Positions 56,504 through 64,000 of a stretch of DNA of 64,000 nt are shown piece after piece. The stretch spans positions 248,001 through 312,000 of the forward strand of contig NZ_VELE01000001.1 in NCBI RefSeq assembly GCF_007681555.1. Direction: 5' to 3'. Under the pieces are notes generated by a model. It did not search any database, had not been told where the DNA came from, and saw only the letters and a list, made by a program, of their open reading frames with translations. Origin of the DNA: Kocuria salsicia. Lineage in GTDB: Bacteria; Actinomycetota; Actinomycetes; Actinomycetales; Micrococcaceae. Numbering within the stretch: position 1 is the stretch's first letter; the number at the start of each line of letters is the position of its first letter. A program made the translations under genes and the position numbers.

Positions 56504-56609
56504 CACGGACGCCGGGTTGGGCTCAGCAGCACCGCTCCGTGCAAGCCCGGGGACAGTGGGAGCGACGGCGCGTGAGGCCCATGGCGCTGACGAGCGAGGA
56601 ACCGAAGAC

Positions 56610-57149
56610 CTACAAGGCAGAGCCCGGGGCTCCCGTGATCGAGGAACTCGCCACCGACGCGTGCACACCCTCAACAGAGGCCGAGGTGTCTGCTGAGCCG
56701 ACGTCGGGGTCCTCCTGGACCTCCTTGCGCCACCGGGCTCCCCCGAGTGAGGAGATGATCTCCGCGAGCCGGCGCCGGAACTGCTCGTCAGACTCGTCGC
56801 CCGCGCCCAGCAGCCCGCGCTCGAGCCCGGCCGCGTCCTCCAGCACCCGCTCGCCCGCCTGGGAGATGCTCACCACGTGCGAGCGCCGGTCCTGCTCGTT
56901 CTTCGACCGGGTGATGTGACCGTGGACTTCCAGGCGGTGCAGCGTCTTGCCCATGGTCTGTGCCTGCACCCGCACCTGGTGCGCGAGCTGCGCCTGCGTC
57001 ATGCTGCCCTCGGAGCGCAGGACGTCCAGTGCCATGACACCCGCGTGGGTGACGCCGAGCGACGCAAGGTTCTCGTTCCACGCGTGCTCCACGAGTCGCG
57101 CTGCCGTGGAGAGCAGTCGGTTCGTAGGCCACTGGTTCCTGTCTTGCAT
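56610..57149 (-). CDS. MarR-family transcriptional regulator (first)
   Basis: Winged-helix MarR protein (179 residues). The recognition region reads MTQAQLAHQVRVQAQTMGKTLHRLEVHGHITRSKNEQDRRSHVVSIS, including the DRR wing motif. The last 40 residues are Ser/Ala/Thr-rich and not part of the fold. The ATG at 57149 lies six bases after a TATGAT -10 box, which fixes the start and suggests a leaderless mRNA. A pair of 9-bp inverted repeats surrounds the promoter region. The ligand and targets are unknown; the divergent neighbour is bcp. Confidence 0.88.
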   Translation of the reverse strand: MQDRNQWPTNRLLSTAARLVEHAWNENLASLGVTHAGVMALDVLRSEGSMTQAQLAHQVRVQAQTMGKTLHRLEVHGHITRSKNEQDRRSHVVSISQAGERVLEDAAGLERGLLGAGDESDEQFRRRLAEIISSLGGARWRKEVQEDPDVGSADTSASVEGVHASVASSSITGAPGSAL

Positions 57150-57155
57150 GTGCTG

Positions 57156-57161
57156 ATCATA
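57156..57161 (-). promoter_or_regulatory. -10 box of the first MarR gene
   Basis: GA-TATGAT on the minus strand, six bases before the ATG. Confidence 0.6.
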
Positions 57162-57224
57162 TCCGCACAAAAATTTCCGGAGCATTACAGTAAGTTCGCT
57201 GAGCGGTCAATTCCCTGCGGATAT
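57159..57224. repeat. 9-bp inverted repeats beside the MarR promoter
   Basis: ATATCCGCA (57159-57167) and its perfect complement TGCGGATAT (57216-57224), 48 bp apart. The first copy overlaps the MarR -10 box, so the pair may be operator half-sites. Confidence 0.4.
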
Positions 57225-57387
57225 ACGCAGCATCCGCCCTTGTCGGAGCGGCCTGTCAAGATCTGCTCCGCGGAGATCCTCGCGGCCCGCGGGAACGACT
57301 CGACCGAGGGGGACCAGGGACACTCCGAGCACTGCGACGACAGACCGGATCGTCCATGCTCCACGACTGCACTGAACGTGCAGGGCG

Positions 57388-57393
57388 CATACT
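57388..57393 (+). promoter_or_regulatory. Candidate -10 of bcp
   Basis: CGCATACTGGG (57386-57396) with the hexamer CATACT, 38 bases before the GTG start. The same 11-mer at the same distance precedes the mycothiol dehydrogenase gene. Confidence 0.45.
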
Positions 57394-57431
57394 GGGGGAA
57401 CACGTGTCTCCCACGACGGAAGGAATCCACC

Positions 57432-57905
57432 GTGTCCGCACACCTGTCCCCCGGTGATCCCGCCCCCGAATTCAGCCTGCCGGACGCGCACGGCGAGACC
57501 GTCTCGTCGCAGCAGTTGCACGGTGAGCGCGTGGTCCTGTACTTCTACCCGAAGGCGGCGACCCCCGGGTGCACCACCGAGGCGTGCGACTTCCGCGACA
57601 GCATGGCCTCCTTCTCCGCCGAGGGCTACCGCGTGATCGGGATCTCCCCGGACGCCCCCGCCGCGCTGGAACGCTTCACGACCGCCCAGGAGCTCGGCTT
57701 CCCCCTGCTCTCGGACCAGGACCACCGCGTGGCCGAGGCCTACGGCGCGTGGGGCGAGAAGAAGAACTACGGCAAGGTCTACGAGGGGCTCATCCGCTCC
57801 ACAGTGGTGGTGGACGAGCAGGGCGCGGTGACGCTCGCGCAGTACAACGTGCGCGCCAAGGGCCACGTGGCCAAGCTCCGTCGGGACCTGGGCCTCGACG
57901 CCTGA
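57432..57905 (+). CDS. bcp: Thioredoxin-dependent peroxiredoxin (Bcp/PrxQ)
   Basis: Peroxiredoxin of the Bcp/PrxQ group (157 residues), which reduces hydrogen peroxide and organic peroxides. The active site is YPKAATPGCTTEACDFRD, with the peroxidatic Cys and, five residues later, the resolving Cys of the atypical two-cysteine type. The thioredoxin-fold core and the GEKKNYGKVYEGLIRSTVVVD segment are typical. A GTG start with GGAAGGAA upstream. A strong hairpin follows the stop codon. Confidence 0.95.
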   Translation: MSAHLSPGDPAPEFSLPDAHGETVSSQQLHGERVVLYFYPKAATPGCTTEACDFRDSMASFSAEGYRVIGISPDAPAALERFTTAQELGFPLLSDQDHRVAEAYGAWGEKKNYGKVYEGLIRSTVVVDEQGAVTLAQYNVRAKGHVAKLRRDLGLDA

Positions 57906-57906
57906 G

Positions 57907-57933
57907 CCAGCCGGCGTCGACGTCGCCGGCTGG
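57907..57933 (+). terminator. Terminator of bcp
   Basis: A perfect 10-bp stem CCAGCCGGCG/CGCCGGCTGG with a TCGACGT loop, immediately after the stop codon. Confidence 0.75.
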
Positions 57934-57993
57934 TGCCACACGGCACGGCCCCACCGCGGCCCGGATCCACCCCAGTCGGCCACGGCGACTGGT

Positions 57994-57999
57994 TAGGAT
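57994..57999 (+). promoter_or_regulatory. Candidate -10 of tRNA-Leu
   Basis: GT-TAGGAT; the start near 58006 leaves about 40 bases before the tRNA. No clear -35 box. Confidence 0.4.
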
Positions 58000-58046
58000 G
58001 GGTCACGATCTCGCCGGCTCGCGGAGCATCCCCGCGGCCGGCGACT

Positions 58047-58128
58047 GCGCGAGTGGTGAAACTGGCAGACACGCAGGATTTAGGTTCCTGTGCCTCACGG
58101 CGTGCGGGTTCGAGTCCCGTCTTGCGCA
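58047..58128 (+). tRNA. tRNA-Leu (UAG)
   Basis: An 82-base class II tRNA with acceptor GCGCGAG/CTTGCGC, anticodon stem CAGGA/TCCTG around TTTAGGT (anticodon TAG), a variable arm, and T-arm with GGTTCGAGTCC. The CCA is encoded at 58129-58131. No terminator is seen before the next gene, 51 bases further on. Confidence 0.96.
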
Positions 58129-58181
58129 CCATGCCCAGCCTGCCGAGCGCAGGACTTTCCGACGACGCCAGAAAGGTCCCG

Positions 58182-59789
58182 ATGGCCGCTGAGAACCGCT
58201 TCGGCCGGCGCAGCTTCCTGGCCGCCGCCGGTCTCGGGCTGGCACTGTCGGGCTGCTCGAACGCCACGGCCCGCCCGTCCGCCGGCGCATCCGTGCCCAG
58301 TGGGCACTTCGCCCTGGCCCACGCGGCCGCGCCCGCCGGTCTGGATCCGTCGCGCCGGAACTCGCAGGAGACCTCCCGGATCTCTGCCCAGATCCTGGAG
58401 GGGCTGGTCTCCGCCGACCGCTCCACGGGAGAGCCGGCACCCGGTCTCGCCGAGTCGTGGACCGTCTCGGACGACCGCCGTTCCGTGACGTTCACGCTGC
58501 GCCGCGACGTCGTCTTCCACGACGGCTCCCCGCTGGATGCCGAGGCTGTCAAGGCCAACTTCGACAAGTGGCAGGCGCAGGCGGAGTCGGACGAGTCCTG
58601 GGCACCGCGCTGCGCGTTCGCCACGACTTTCCGCCACGGCCACGCGAACCCGCAGATCAGCACCGCGTACTCCGGGGTGGAGGCCACTGACGAGCACACG
58701 GTGGTCCTGCACCTGACCCGCCCCTACACGGCCCTGCTCTCCGCACTCACCCAGCCGGCGTTCGGGATCGCCTCCCCGGCCAGCATCGCGGACGGCTCCG
58801 GGGAGGAGCACCCCGTCGGCACCGGACCCTTCCGCTTCGACTCCGCCTCGGACAGCTCCGTGACCCTGGTGGCCCACGACCGCTACTGGGGACAGCTCGG
58901 AGACGTGGGCACGCTCGAGATGCGCGTGGTCCCCGACGCCGACGTGCGCTGCGCGCTGCTGCTCTCCGGCGACGTCGACGCGTACGATCTCGTGGGGCTC
59001 GACGCCTTCGGTCCCCTGGCCCGGCAGGGCGTGCAGGTGCTCTACCGAGACCCGTACTCCGTGAGCTACCTCGGCCTGAACCCGAGCGCCACGATCCTGC
59101 AAGACGTGAACGTGCGCCGCGCCGTCGCCGCCGCCATCGACCGCGGTGCGATCGCCAAGTCCCTGTTCCCCAACGGCACGAACGTGGCCAACCAGTTCGT
59201 CCCGGCCCGGTTCAACGTGGACGGCGACAACCTCCAGATCCCCGGCTACGACCCGCAGCACGCCAAGGACCTCCTCAAGGCCAGCGCGTACAACGGGCAG
59301 CGGCTACCCTTCTACTACCCGCGCCACACCTCCCGCATGTACCTTCAGGAGCCCGAGCGCGTGTACGCGCAGATCTCGGCACAGCTCACGCGGGCCGGCT
59401 TTTCGATCAAGCCCGTTCCCGTGAACTGGGCGGACGGCTACGCGGACGTGGTCACGGACCCGGAGAAGGGCCACGCGTTCAGCCTGCTCGGCTGGAGCGG
59501 CAGCTTCCGGGACCCGGACAGCTTCATGGCGCCGCTGCTCGGGAACCCGGACTCCCGGATGGGCTACTCGGACAACGGGATCATGACGGCCGTCAACCGT
59601 GCCGCGATGATGCCGGACGGCGATTCTCGCAGCGCCGCGTACAAGGCCCTCAACAACCGCGTGTCCGACATCGTGCCGGCCGTCCCCCTGTGCCACCCCG
59701 TCTCCGCAGTGGCCGTGAACTCCCGCGTGACCTCTTTCCCCCTCACCTCAACGGGTTTCGAGCGCTTCAACGAGCTCCAGCTCGCCTGA
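58182..59789 (+). CDS. ABC-type peptide/nickel substrate-binding lipoprotein, Tat type
   Basis: Family 5 extracellular solute-binding protein (535 residues). The signal peptide has a twin-arginine motif and lipobox, [19 protein letters not shown], so it should be exported folded and lipid-anchored. Family features include [51 protein letters not shown] and [16 protein letters not shown]. It has no adjacent permease or ATPase genes, so its transporter is elsewhere or it acts alone. The ATG with AAAGG upstream lies shortly after tRNA-Leu. The substrate cannot be told. Confidence 0.9.
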   Translation: MAAENRFGRRSFLAAAGLGLALSGCSNATARPSAGASVPSGHFALAHAAAPAGLDPSRRNSQETSRISAQILEGLVSADRSTGEPAPGLAESWTVSDDRRSVTFTLRRDVVFHDGSPLDAEAVKANFDKWQAQAESDESWAPRCAFATTFRHGHANPQISTAYSGVEATDEHTVVLHLTRPYTALLSALTQPAFGIASPASIADGSGEEHPVGTGPFRFDSASDSSVTLVAHDRYWGQLGDVGTLEMRVVPDADVRCALLLSGDVDAYDLVGLDAFGPLARQGVQVLYRDPYSVSYLGLNPSATILQDVNVRRAVAAAIDRGAIAKSLFPNGTNVANQFVPARFNVDGDNLQIPGYDPQHAKDLLKASAYNGQRLPFYYPRHTSRMYLQEPERVYAQISAQLTRAGFSIKPVPVNWADGYADVVTDPEKGHAFSLLGWSGSFRDPDSFMAPLLGNPDSRMGYSDNGIMTAVNRAAMMPDGDSRSAAYKALNNRVSDIVPAVPLCHPVSAVAVNSRVTSFPLTSTGFERFNELQLA

Positions 59790-59804
59790 CCTCGGCCCCA
59801 CCCG

Positions 59805-59834
59805 TTGGGACTTGCCCCGGGCGGGCGATACCCT
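59805..59834 (+). promoter_or_regulatory. Promoter of mqo
   Basis: TTGGGA (59805-59810), an 18-bp spacer and TACCCT (59829-59834); the predicted start near 59841 gives a 50-base leader. Confidence 0.5.
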
Positions 59835-59890
59835 GGACGACGAACGCCAGGGTGCGATGCCGCGCCCATCACGCACGCACGGGAGAAAAC

Positions 59891-61375
59891 GTGACTTCAC
59901 CTCAGCACACCGAAACCGCCGACGTCGTCCTTGTGGGTGCCGGCATCATGAGCGCCACCCTGGCCACACTGCTCAACGACCTCCAGCCGGAGTGGAAGCT
60001 GACGGTGCTGGAGCGCCTGGACGCGGCCGGCCTCGAAAGCTCCAACGCCTGGAACAACGCGGGCACCGGCCACTCCGCCCTGTGCGAGCTCAACTACGCC
60101 CCCCAGGCCTCGGACGGCACAGTCAGCGCCACCAAGGCACTGAACATCAACGAGCAGTTCCAGATCACGCGCCAGCTGTGGAGCTCGCTCGTGGAGAACG
60201 GCACGCTGGGCGCGCCCAGCACATTCATCAACTCCGTGCCCCACATCTCCATGGTCTTCGGCGACGACCACGCGAACTACCTACGCGCCCGCTACGACGC
60301 CTTCAAGCCCCACAAGCTCTTCGAGCGCATGGAGTTCACCGAGGACCGCGAGCAGATCGCGCAGTGGGCTCCCCTGACCATGCACGGCCGCGGTGCCGGG
60401 CGCGTAGCGGCAACGTTCGCTCCCGAGGGCACGGACGTGGACTTCGGCTCTCTGACCAACCAGCTGCTGCGCCACCTGGGAGGCCGCGGCGTGAGCATCC
60501 AGTACGGCCAGCAGGTCACCACGCTGGAGCGCCAGAGCGACGGCTCCTGGCTCGTGTCCGTGGTGGACCGCCTCAACAGCGACAACAACCGCGTGATCCG
60601 CGCGGGCTTCGTGTTCCTGGGCGCGGGCGGCGGTGCCCTGCCGCTGCTGCAGAAGTCCAAGATCAAGGAGGCCAAGGGCTACGGCGGCTTCCCCGTGTCC
60701 GGGCTGTTCCTGCGCAACACGGATCCCACCGTGACCGCCCAGCACAACGCCAAGGTCTACGGCCAGGCCTCCGTGGGAGCCCCGCCCATGTCCGTGCCCC
60801 ACCTGGACACGCGCTACGTCAACGGCCGGCGCGCCATCATGTTCGGCCCGTACGGCGGTTTCAAGCCCAACTTCCTCAAGCACGGCTCCCTGCTGGACCT
60901 ACCCAAGAGCGTGCGCGCGCACAACCTGTACCCCATGACCCGCGCGGGCATGGCCAACCTGGACCTCGTGAAGTACCTGGTGGGCGAGCTGACCAAGACC
61001 CGTTCGCAGCGCATCGACGCCCTCCACGAGTACTACCCCACCGCGGAGGAGTCCCAGTGGGAGCTGATCGAGGCGGGCCAGCGCGTGCAGGTCATAAAGC
61101 CCGATCCCCAGAAGGGTGGCGTGCTGCAGTTCGGCACGGAGCTCGTGACCAGCGCGGACGGCTCCATTGGGGCCCTGCTCGGCGCCTCCCCCGGCGCCTC
61201 GACCGCGGTGCCGATCATGCTGAACCTCCTGACCAAGTGCTTCCCGGCCAAGATGTCCGAGTGGGAGCCCCGCATCAAGGAACTCATCCCCGCCTACGGT
61301 GTGAAGCTCAACGACAACCCGGGGCTCGCGGACGAGATCATGGGCCACACCGCCTCGGTGCTCGGCATCAAGTAG
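59891..61375 (+). CDS. mqo: Malate:quinone oxidoreductase
   Basis: FAD-dependent, membrane-associated enzyme (494 residues) that oxidises malate to oxaloacetate and passes electrons to menaquinone. The FAD motif is [20 protein letters not shown]; the family blocks [22 protein letters not shown] and LFGASPGAS (here [16 protein letters not shown]) are present. A GTG start has GGGAG upstream. Single gene with its own promoter and terminator. Confidence 0.96.
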   Translation: MTSPQHTETADVVLVGAGIMSATLATLLNDLQPEWKLTVLERLDAAGLESSNAWNNAGTGHSALCELNYAPQASDGTVSATKALNINEQFQITRQLWSSLVENGTLGAPSTFINSVPHISMVFGDDHANYLRARYDAFKPHKLFERMEFTEDREQIAQWAPLTMHGRGAGRVAATFAPEGTDVDFGSLTNQLLRHLGGRGVSIQYGQQVTTLERQSDGSWLVSVVDRLNSDNNRVIRAGFVFLGAGGGALPLLQKSKIKEAKGYGGFPVSGLFLRNTDPTVTAQHNAKVYGQASVGAPPMSVPHLDTRYVNGRRAIMFGPYGGFKPNFLKHGSLLDLPKSVRAHNLYPMTRAGMANLDLVKYLVGELTKTRSQRIDALHEYYPTAEESQWELIEAGQRVQVIKPDPQKGGVLQFGTELVTSADGSIGALLGASPGASTAVPIMLNLLTKCFPAKMSEWEPRIKELIPAYGVKLNDNPGLADEIMGHTASVLGIK

Positions 61376-61393
61376 ATCTCACGCGCTCTTTCG

Positions 61394-61437
61394 CGGGGGC
61401 TTTCGTGCACAGTGTGCGGAGGCCCCCGTTCTCTTTT
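61394..61437 (+). terminator. Terminator of mqo
   Basis: CGGGGGC (61394-61400) pairs with GCCCCCG (61422-61428), with extra pairing inside the loop, followed by TTCTCTTTT. Confidence 0.85.
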
Positions 61438-61507
61438 CCCGGTGCCCCCTTTTCGTGGACAGGCCCCGTGGCTTCGGCCAGAAGTGTGGACACAGGTCAT
61501 AAGAGAA

Positions 61508-61537
61508 CTGTCAGTACCCTCTCGTAGCATGTAGATA
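61508..61537 (+). promoter_or_regulatory. Promoter of the second MarR gene
   Basis: CTGTCA (61508-61513), an 18-bp spacer and TAGATA (61532-61537), ending where an inverted repeat begins. Confidence 0.5.
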
Positions 61538-61560
61538 ACGCCCATCGGGGGGTGGGCGTT
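61537..61560. repeat. 8-bp inverted repeat at the MarR transcription start
   Basis: AACGCCCA (61537-61544) and TGGGCGTT (61553-61560), perfect, eight bases apart. It covers the expected start point, so it may be an autoregulatory operator or a 5' hairpin near the ribosome-binding site. Confidence 0.5.
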
Positions 61561-61575
61561 ATTAAAGGGGGAAGT

Positions 61576-62022
61576 ATGACGTCAAGGGGGAGTATCGAGG
61601 CGTGGGATGCCTTGAGTCGCTGCCATGTCTCCGTCACGCGGGAGCTGCAGCGCGAAGTCGATCTTCGCGGTCTGTCCCGTCGTGAGTTCGAGGTGCTGAC
61701 AACGCTGCACAGCGCTGACCGTGGGGGCCTGAGGCTGCGAGACCTCAACAGCCACGTGCTGCTGACGCAGTCGAGCCTGTCCCGCATGCTCGAACGTCTC
61801 GAGAACAAGGGACTCGTGACTCGCCGTCAGGACTCCCAGGACCTGCGCGGAGTGCGCGTGGCCCTGACCGAGGCCGGGAACCGGCTCCACGACGAGATCT
61901 CGCAGGACAATGACCAGAAGGTCGCGGACGTGATGAGCACTGCGCTCGACGCCCAGGAGATCAGGGTCCTCACGCGGCTCAGCGAGCGGATCCACCAGTA
62001 CGCGCTCTCGCTGTCGCGCTGA
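61576..62022 (+). CDS. MarR-family transcriptional regulator (second)
   Basis: Winged-helix MarR protein (148 residues). The DNA-binding part is LRLRDLNSHVLLTQSSLSRMLERLENKGLVTRRQDSQDLRGVRVALTEAG, with the wing after QDSQD; both flanking dimerisation helices are present. The ATG at 61576 has GGGGGAAG upstream. It is unrelated in detail to the MarR gene 4.5 kb away. Target genes are unknown: neighbours are mqo (same strand, after a terminator) and a YihY gene. Confidence 0.9.
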   Translation: MTSRGSIEAWDALSRCHVSVTRELQREVDLRGLSRREFEVLTTLHSADRGGLRLRDLNSHVLLTQSSLSRMLERLENKGLVTRRQDSQDLRGVRVALTEAGNRLHDEISQDNDQKVADVMSTALDAQEIRVLTRLSERIHQYALSLSR

Positions 62023-62039
62023 CACGCGCCTCACATCCG

Positions 62040-62071
62040 CACCGCGCCCGTGAGTTCTCACGGGCGCGGTG
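62040..62071 (+). terminator. Terminator of the second MarR gene
   Basis: A perfect 14-bp stem (62040-62053 with 62058-62071) and a GTTC tetraloop, 17 bases after the stop codon. Confidence 0.8.
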
Positions 62072-62243
62072 TCGTCGTCCGGGGGCGCGACGGCGCGCGG
62101 CGGGGTTCCGCGGCGGCTGGCTTTGGATCCCGTAACCCCGAGCCCGGGGGTTCCATGACGGACGGCAGGGCGGGGAGCGACGTCGTCGCCGGAGCGCGCG
62201 AGCGCCGTGACCGTAAGTGCCGGACTGTGGACCGTGAAGTCAG

Positions 62244-62249
62244 TACACT
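62244..62249 (+). promoter_or_regulatory. Candidate -10 of the YihY gene
   Basis: AG-TACACT; the start near 62256 gives a leader of about 48 bases. Confidence 0.45.
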
Positions 62250-62303
62250 TCTGGGAGTAATCCCGCTCCGCATCCGTGCCTTCCGCTCCCCGAGAGGACC
62301 CCC

Positions 62304-63383
62304 ATGACCGATCAGAACCCGGAGTCCACCGTCCACCGGAAGGACGCCGCTCCGCACCCTGACCACGACTCGAAGCCCGAGTCCCCCCACCAGCTCCAGG
62401 GCCGGTCCTGGGGGTACATCTTCAAACGCGGCCTGGCCGAGTTCTCGAAGGACGGGTGCACCGACCTCGCGGCTTCCCTGACGTACTTCGCCGTCCTGTC
62501 GATCTTCCCGGCGCTGCTCGCGCTCGTGTCCCTGCTGGGCGTCTTCGGACAGGGCGAGGCCACCACCACCGCGATCCTGGACTTCCTGGACCAGTACGCC
62601 CCCTCGGCACTGGTGGAGCTGCTCTCCGGCCCCATCTCCCAGCTCACCACGCAGTCGGGGGCAGGGCTGGCACTGGTCGTCGGCATCGTCGGTGCCCTGT
62701 GGACCGCCTCCGGCTACACCGGGGCCTTTGCGCGGGCCATGAACCGCATCTACGAAGTCACGGAGGGGCGCCCCTTCTGGAAGCTGAAGCCGGTCATGCT
62801 GCTCGTGACCCTCGTGATGGTCCTGATCGTGGCACTGGTGATGATGATGGTGGTGATCTCGGGCGACATCGCACAGACCCTCGGGGACCTCGTGGGCCTG
62901 GGCAGCACCGCCGTGACTGTCTGGAACTGGGCCAAGATCCCCGTGGTCATCCTCCTGCTCGTGCTGCTCATCGCGATCCTCTACTACGCCACGCCCAACG
63001 TGAAGCAACCCAAGTTCAAGTGGCTGAGCCCCGGTGCCGCGATTGCCCTGGTGGCCATGGCTGTGGCCGGCCTGGCGTTCGCGTTCTACGTGGCGAACTT
63101 CGCCAAGTACAACGCAACCTACGGCGTGATCGGCTCCGTGATCATCCTGCTGCTGGGACTGTGGATCATGAACAACGTGCTGCTTCTGGGCGCGGAGGTG
63201 GACGCGGAGATCGAGCGCGTCCGCCAGCTGCAGGGCGGCATTCGCGCGGAGCGAACCATCCAGCTTCCCCCGCGCGACATCACCCAGGCCGAGAAGCTGC
63301 AGAAGAAGGAGGAGGAGCTCGAGGCGCAGGGCCGCAAGATCCGGCTGCACACCCAGCACATCGACTACTCCCAGGACTCCTGA
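62304..63383 (+). CDS. YihY/BrkB family inner-membrane protein
   Basis: A 359-residue polytopic membrane protein of the YihY (BrkB) family. About six membrane segments; typical motifs are DLAASLTYFAVLSIFPALLAL near residue 53, LWTASGYTGAFARAMNRIYEV, and LYYATPNVKQPKFKWLSPGAAIALVAM, then the last helix with LGLWIMNNVLLLGAEVDAEIER. The C-terminus is a charged, probably coiled stretch (QAEKLQKKEEELEAQGRK). Despite the name ribonuclease BN in old annotations, the family has no nuclease function; its role is unknown. The ATG has GAGAGGAC upstream. Confidence 0.9.
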   Translation: MTDQNPESTVHRKDAAPHPDHDSKPESPHQLQGRSWGYIFKRGLAEFSKDGCTDLAASLTYFAVLSIFPALLALVSLLGVFGQGEATTTAILDFLDQYAPSALVELLSGPISQLTTQSGAGLALVVGIVGALWTASGYTGAFARAMNRIYEVTEGRPFWKLKPVMLLVTLVMVLIVALVMMMVVISGDIAQTLGDLVGLGSTAVTVWNWAKIPVVILLLVLLIAILYYATPNVKQPKFKWLSPGAAIALVAMAVAGLAFAFYVANFAKYNATYGVIGSVIILLLGLWIMNNVLLLGAEVDAEIERVRQLQGGIRAERTIQLPPRDITQAEKLQKKEEELEAQGRKIRLHTQHIDYSQDS

Positions 63384-63411
63384 GCCGGTTCCGGCACAGC
63401 CTGTTCCTCAC

Positions 63412-63449
63412 CGAGGGGCCCACGCGGTGACCACCGTGCGGGCCCCTCG
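63412..63449 (+). terminator. Terminator of the YihY gene
   Basis: CGAGGGGCCC and its complement GGGCCCCTCG at the ends (63412-63421 and 63440-63449), with further imperfect pairing inside, about 30 bases after the stop. Confidence 0.65.
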
Positions 63450-63530
63450 AGCCTCCCCGGTCTTGCCCTCGGCCGGGGCGCGATCCGCGTCAGGCGCGTT
63501 TTCTCGGTGGGCGAACGACGACGCACGACC

Positions 63531-63561
63531 GGTGCCCTGCTCGCGGGGCACCACGCATACT
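63531..63561 (+). promoter_or_regulatory. Promoter region of the mycothiol dehydrogenase gene
   Basis: CGCATACTGGG (hexamer CATACT at 63556-63561) lies 38 bases before the ATG. Just upstream, GGTGCCC (63531-63537) and GGGCACC (63546-63552) form a perfect inverted repeat over the -35 region, a possible operator. Confidence 0.45.
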
Positions 63562-63599
63562 GGGAAGGACACAGAATTCGAGTCGACGGAGGCAACCGC

Positions 63600-64000
63600 A
63601 TGCACAAGGTCAAGGGCGTCGTGGTACGCGCCAAGAACGAGCCGGCAACCCTGGAGACCGTCCTGGTCCCGGATCCCGGGCCGGGCGAGGCACTCGTGGA
63701 CGTGCTCACGTGCGGGGTGTGCCAGACGGACCTTCACTACAAGGTAGGCGGCGTGGGGGATGACTTCCCCTACCTCCTGGGCCACGAGGCCGCCGGGGTG
63801 GTCAGCGCGGTGGGTGAAGGCGTCACCGAGGTGGAGGTGGGTGACCACGTGATCCTCAACTGGCGTGCGGTGTGCGGCGAGTGCCGCGCGTGCCGGCGGG
63901 GCGAGCCATGGTACTGCTTCAACACCCACAATGCCACGCAGAAGATGACGCTCGAGGACGGCACCGAGCTGGAGCCCGCACTCGGCATCGGGGCATTCGC
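63600..64000 (+). CDS. S-(hydroxymethyl)mycothiol dehydrogenase, 3' end outside window
   Basis: Zinc-dependent alcohol dehydrogenase family; the visible 133 residues match the mycothiol-dependent formaldehyde dehydrogenase type. The catalytic-zinc Cys is in [14 protein letters not shown], the His-Glu pair in [15 protein letters not shown], and the structural-zinc cysteines in [20 protein letters not shown]. The sequence [14 protein letters not shown] that follows is distinctive for this enzyme. It would oxidise the formaldehyde-mycothiol adduct with NAD. The ATG has ACGGAGG upstream. Confidence 0.92.
   Translation, partial: MHKVKGVVVRAKNEPATLETVLVPDPGPGEALVDVLTCGVCQTDLHYKVGGVGDDFPYLLGHEAAGVVSAVGEGVTEVEVGDHVILNWRAVCGECRACRRGEPWYCFNTHNATQKMTLEDGTELEPALGIGAF

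Noticed and set aside
61478-61496. TGTGGACAC before the second MarR gene, resembling part of the ilvBNC operator
   Set aside because: It shares nine bases with the ilvBNC site, but the GTMTCAGA half is absent and the spacing to the promoter differs, so I do not count it as a fourth operator.

Overview
The window is a very GC-rich chromosomal segment from an actinobacterium. Gene content and order point to the Micrococcaceae, most likely Kocuria or a close relative: an oleA / fused oleBC / oleD long-chain olefin operon as known from Micrococcus luteus, a mycothiol-dependent dehydrogenase, many start codons placed 6-7 bases after a -10 box, and the conserved actinobacterial order rpsP-khpA-rimM-trmD-rplS-lepB-rnhB next to ffh, ftsY, smc, rnc and coaD. 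I see no insertion sequence, phage, plasmid or CRISPR array; this is core chromosome with a few accessory genes slotted into conserved gene strings.

Layout. 1-5.1 kb (minus strand): rnhB (cut by the window edge), two tandem signal peptidases, rplS, trmD, rimM, khpA, rpsP. 5.1-11.2 kb (minus): a hypothetical membrane protein, a NUDIX hydrolase, ffh, glnK, amtB, ftsY. 11.2-12.5 kb (plus): an MFS transporter. 13-16.6 kb (minus): smc. 17-22.1 kb (plus): the oleA-oleBC-oleD operon for head-to-head hydrocarbon synthesis. 22.2-25.3 kb (minus): mutM, rnc, rpmF, DUF177, coaD. A plus-strand aminotransferase (25.4-26.7 kb) separates coaD from the rsmD-recG-DAK2-thiL operon (26.7-31.5 kb, minus). 31.6-37 kb: a DUF3515 lipoprotein (plus), then ddl, gpsA, plsC, murA (minus). 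37.1-40.2 kb: leuD and leuC (minus) with a divergent IclR-family regulator. 40.2-43.6 kb: two membrane-anchored dynamin-like GTPases. 43.7-45.7 kb: tRNA-Glu, tRNA-Gln and gltX. 45.9-54.6 kb: a fumarylacetoacetase-family protein, ilvE, leuB, metG and ilvBNC with an attenuator. 54.7-64 kb: a 2-hydroxyacid dehydrogenase, tRNA-Lys, a MmcQ/YjbR protein, a MarR regulator, bcp, tRNA-Leu, a Tat-type solute-binding lipoprotein, mqo, a second MarR regulator, a YihY/BrkB protein and the 5' part of an S-(hydroxymethyl)mycothiol dehydrogenase gene.

How it works together. The strongest regulatory story is branched-chain amino acid synthesis. leuCD, leuB, ilvE and ilvBNC lie within about 17 kb. A 17-bp motif (consensus GTMTCAGAWWRTGRRAC) occurs next to leuC/iclR, leuB and ilvBNC. 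At leuB and ilvBNC it starts exactly 51 bp before the start codon of a gene whose -10 box abuts that start codon. The IclR-family protein divergent from leuC is the obvious candidate to bind it. ilvBNC also carries a leader peptide rich in Leu, Val and Ile, followed by mutually exclusive antiterminator and terminator hairpins. Many genes here (coaD, the aminotransferase, thiL, leuB, metG, FAH, the first GTPase, a MarR gene and others) look leaderless.
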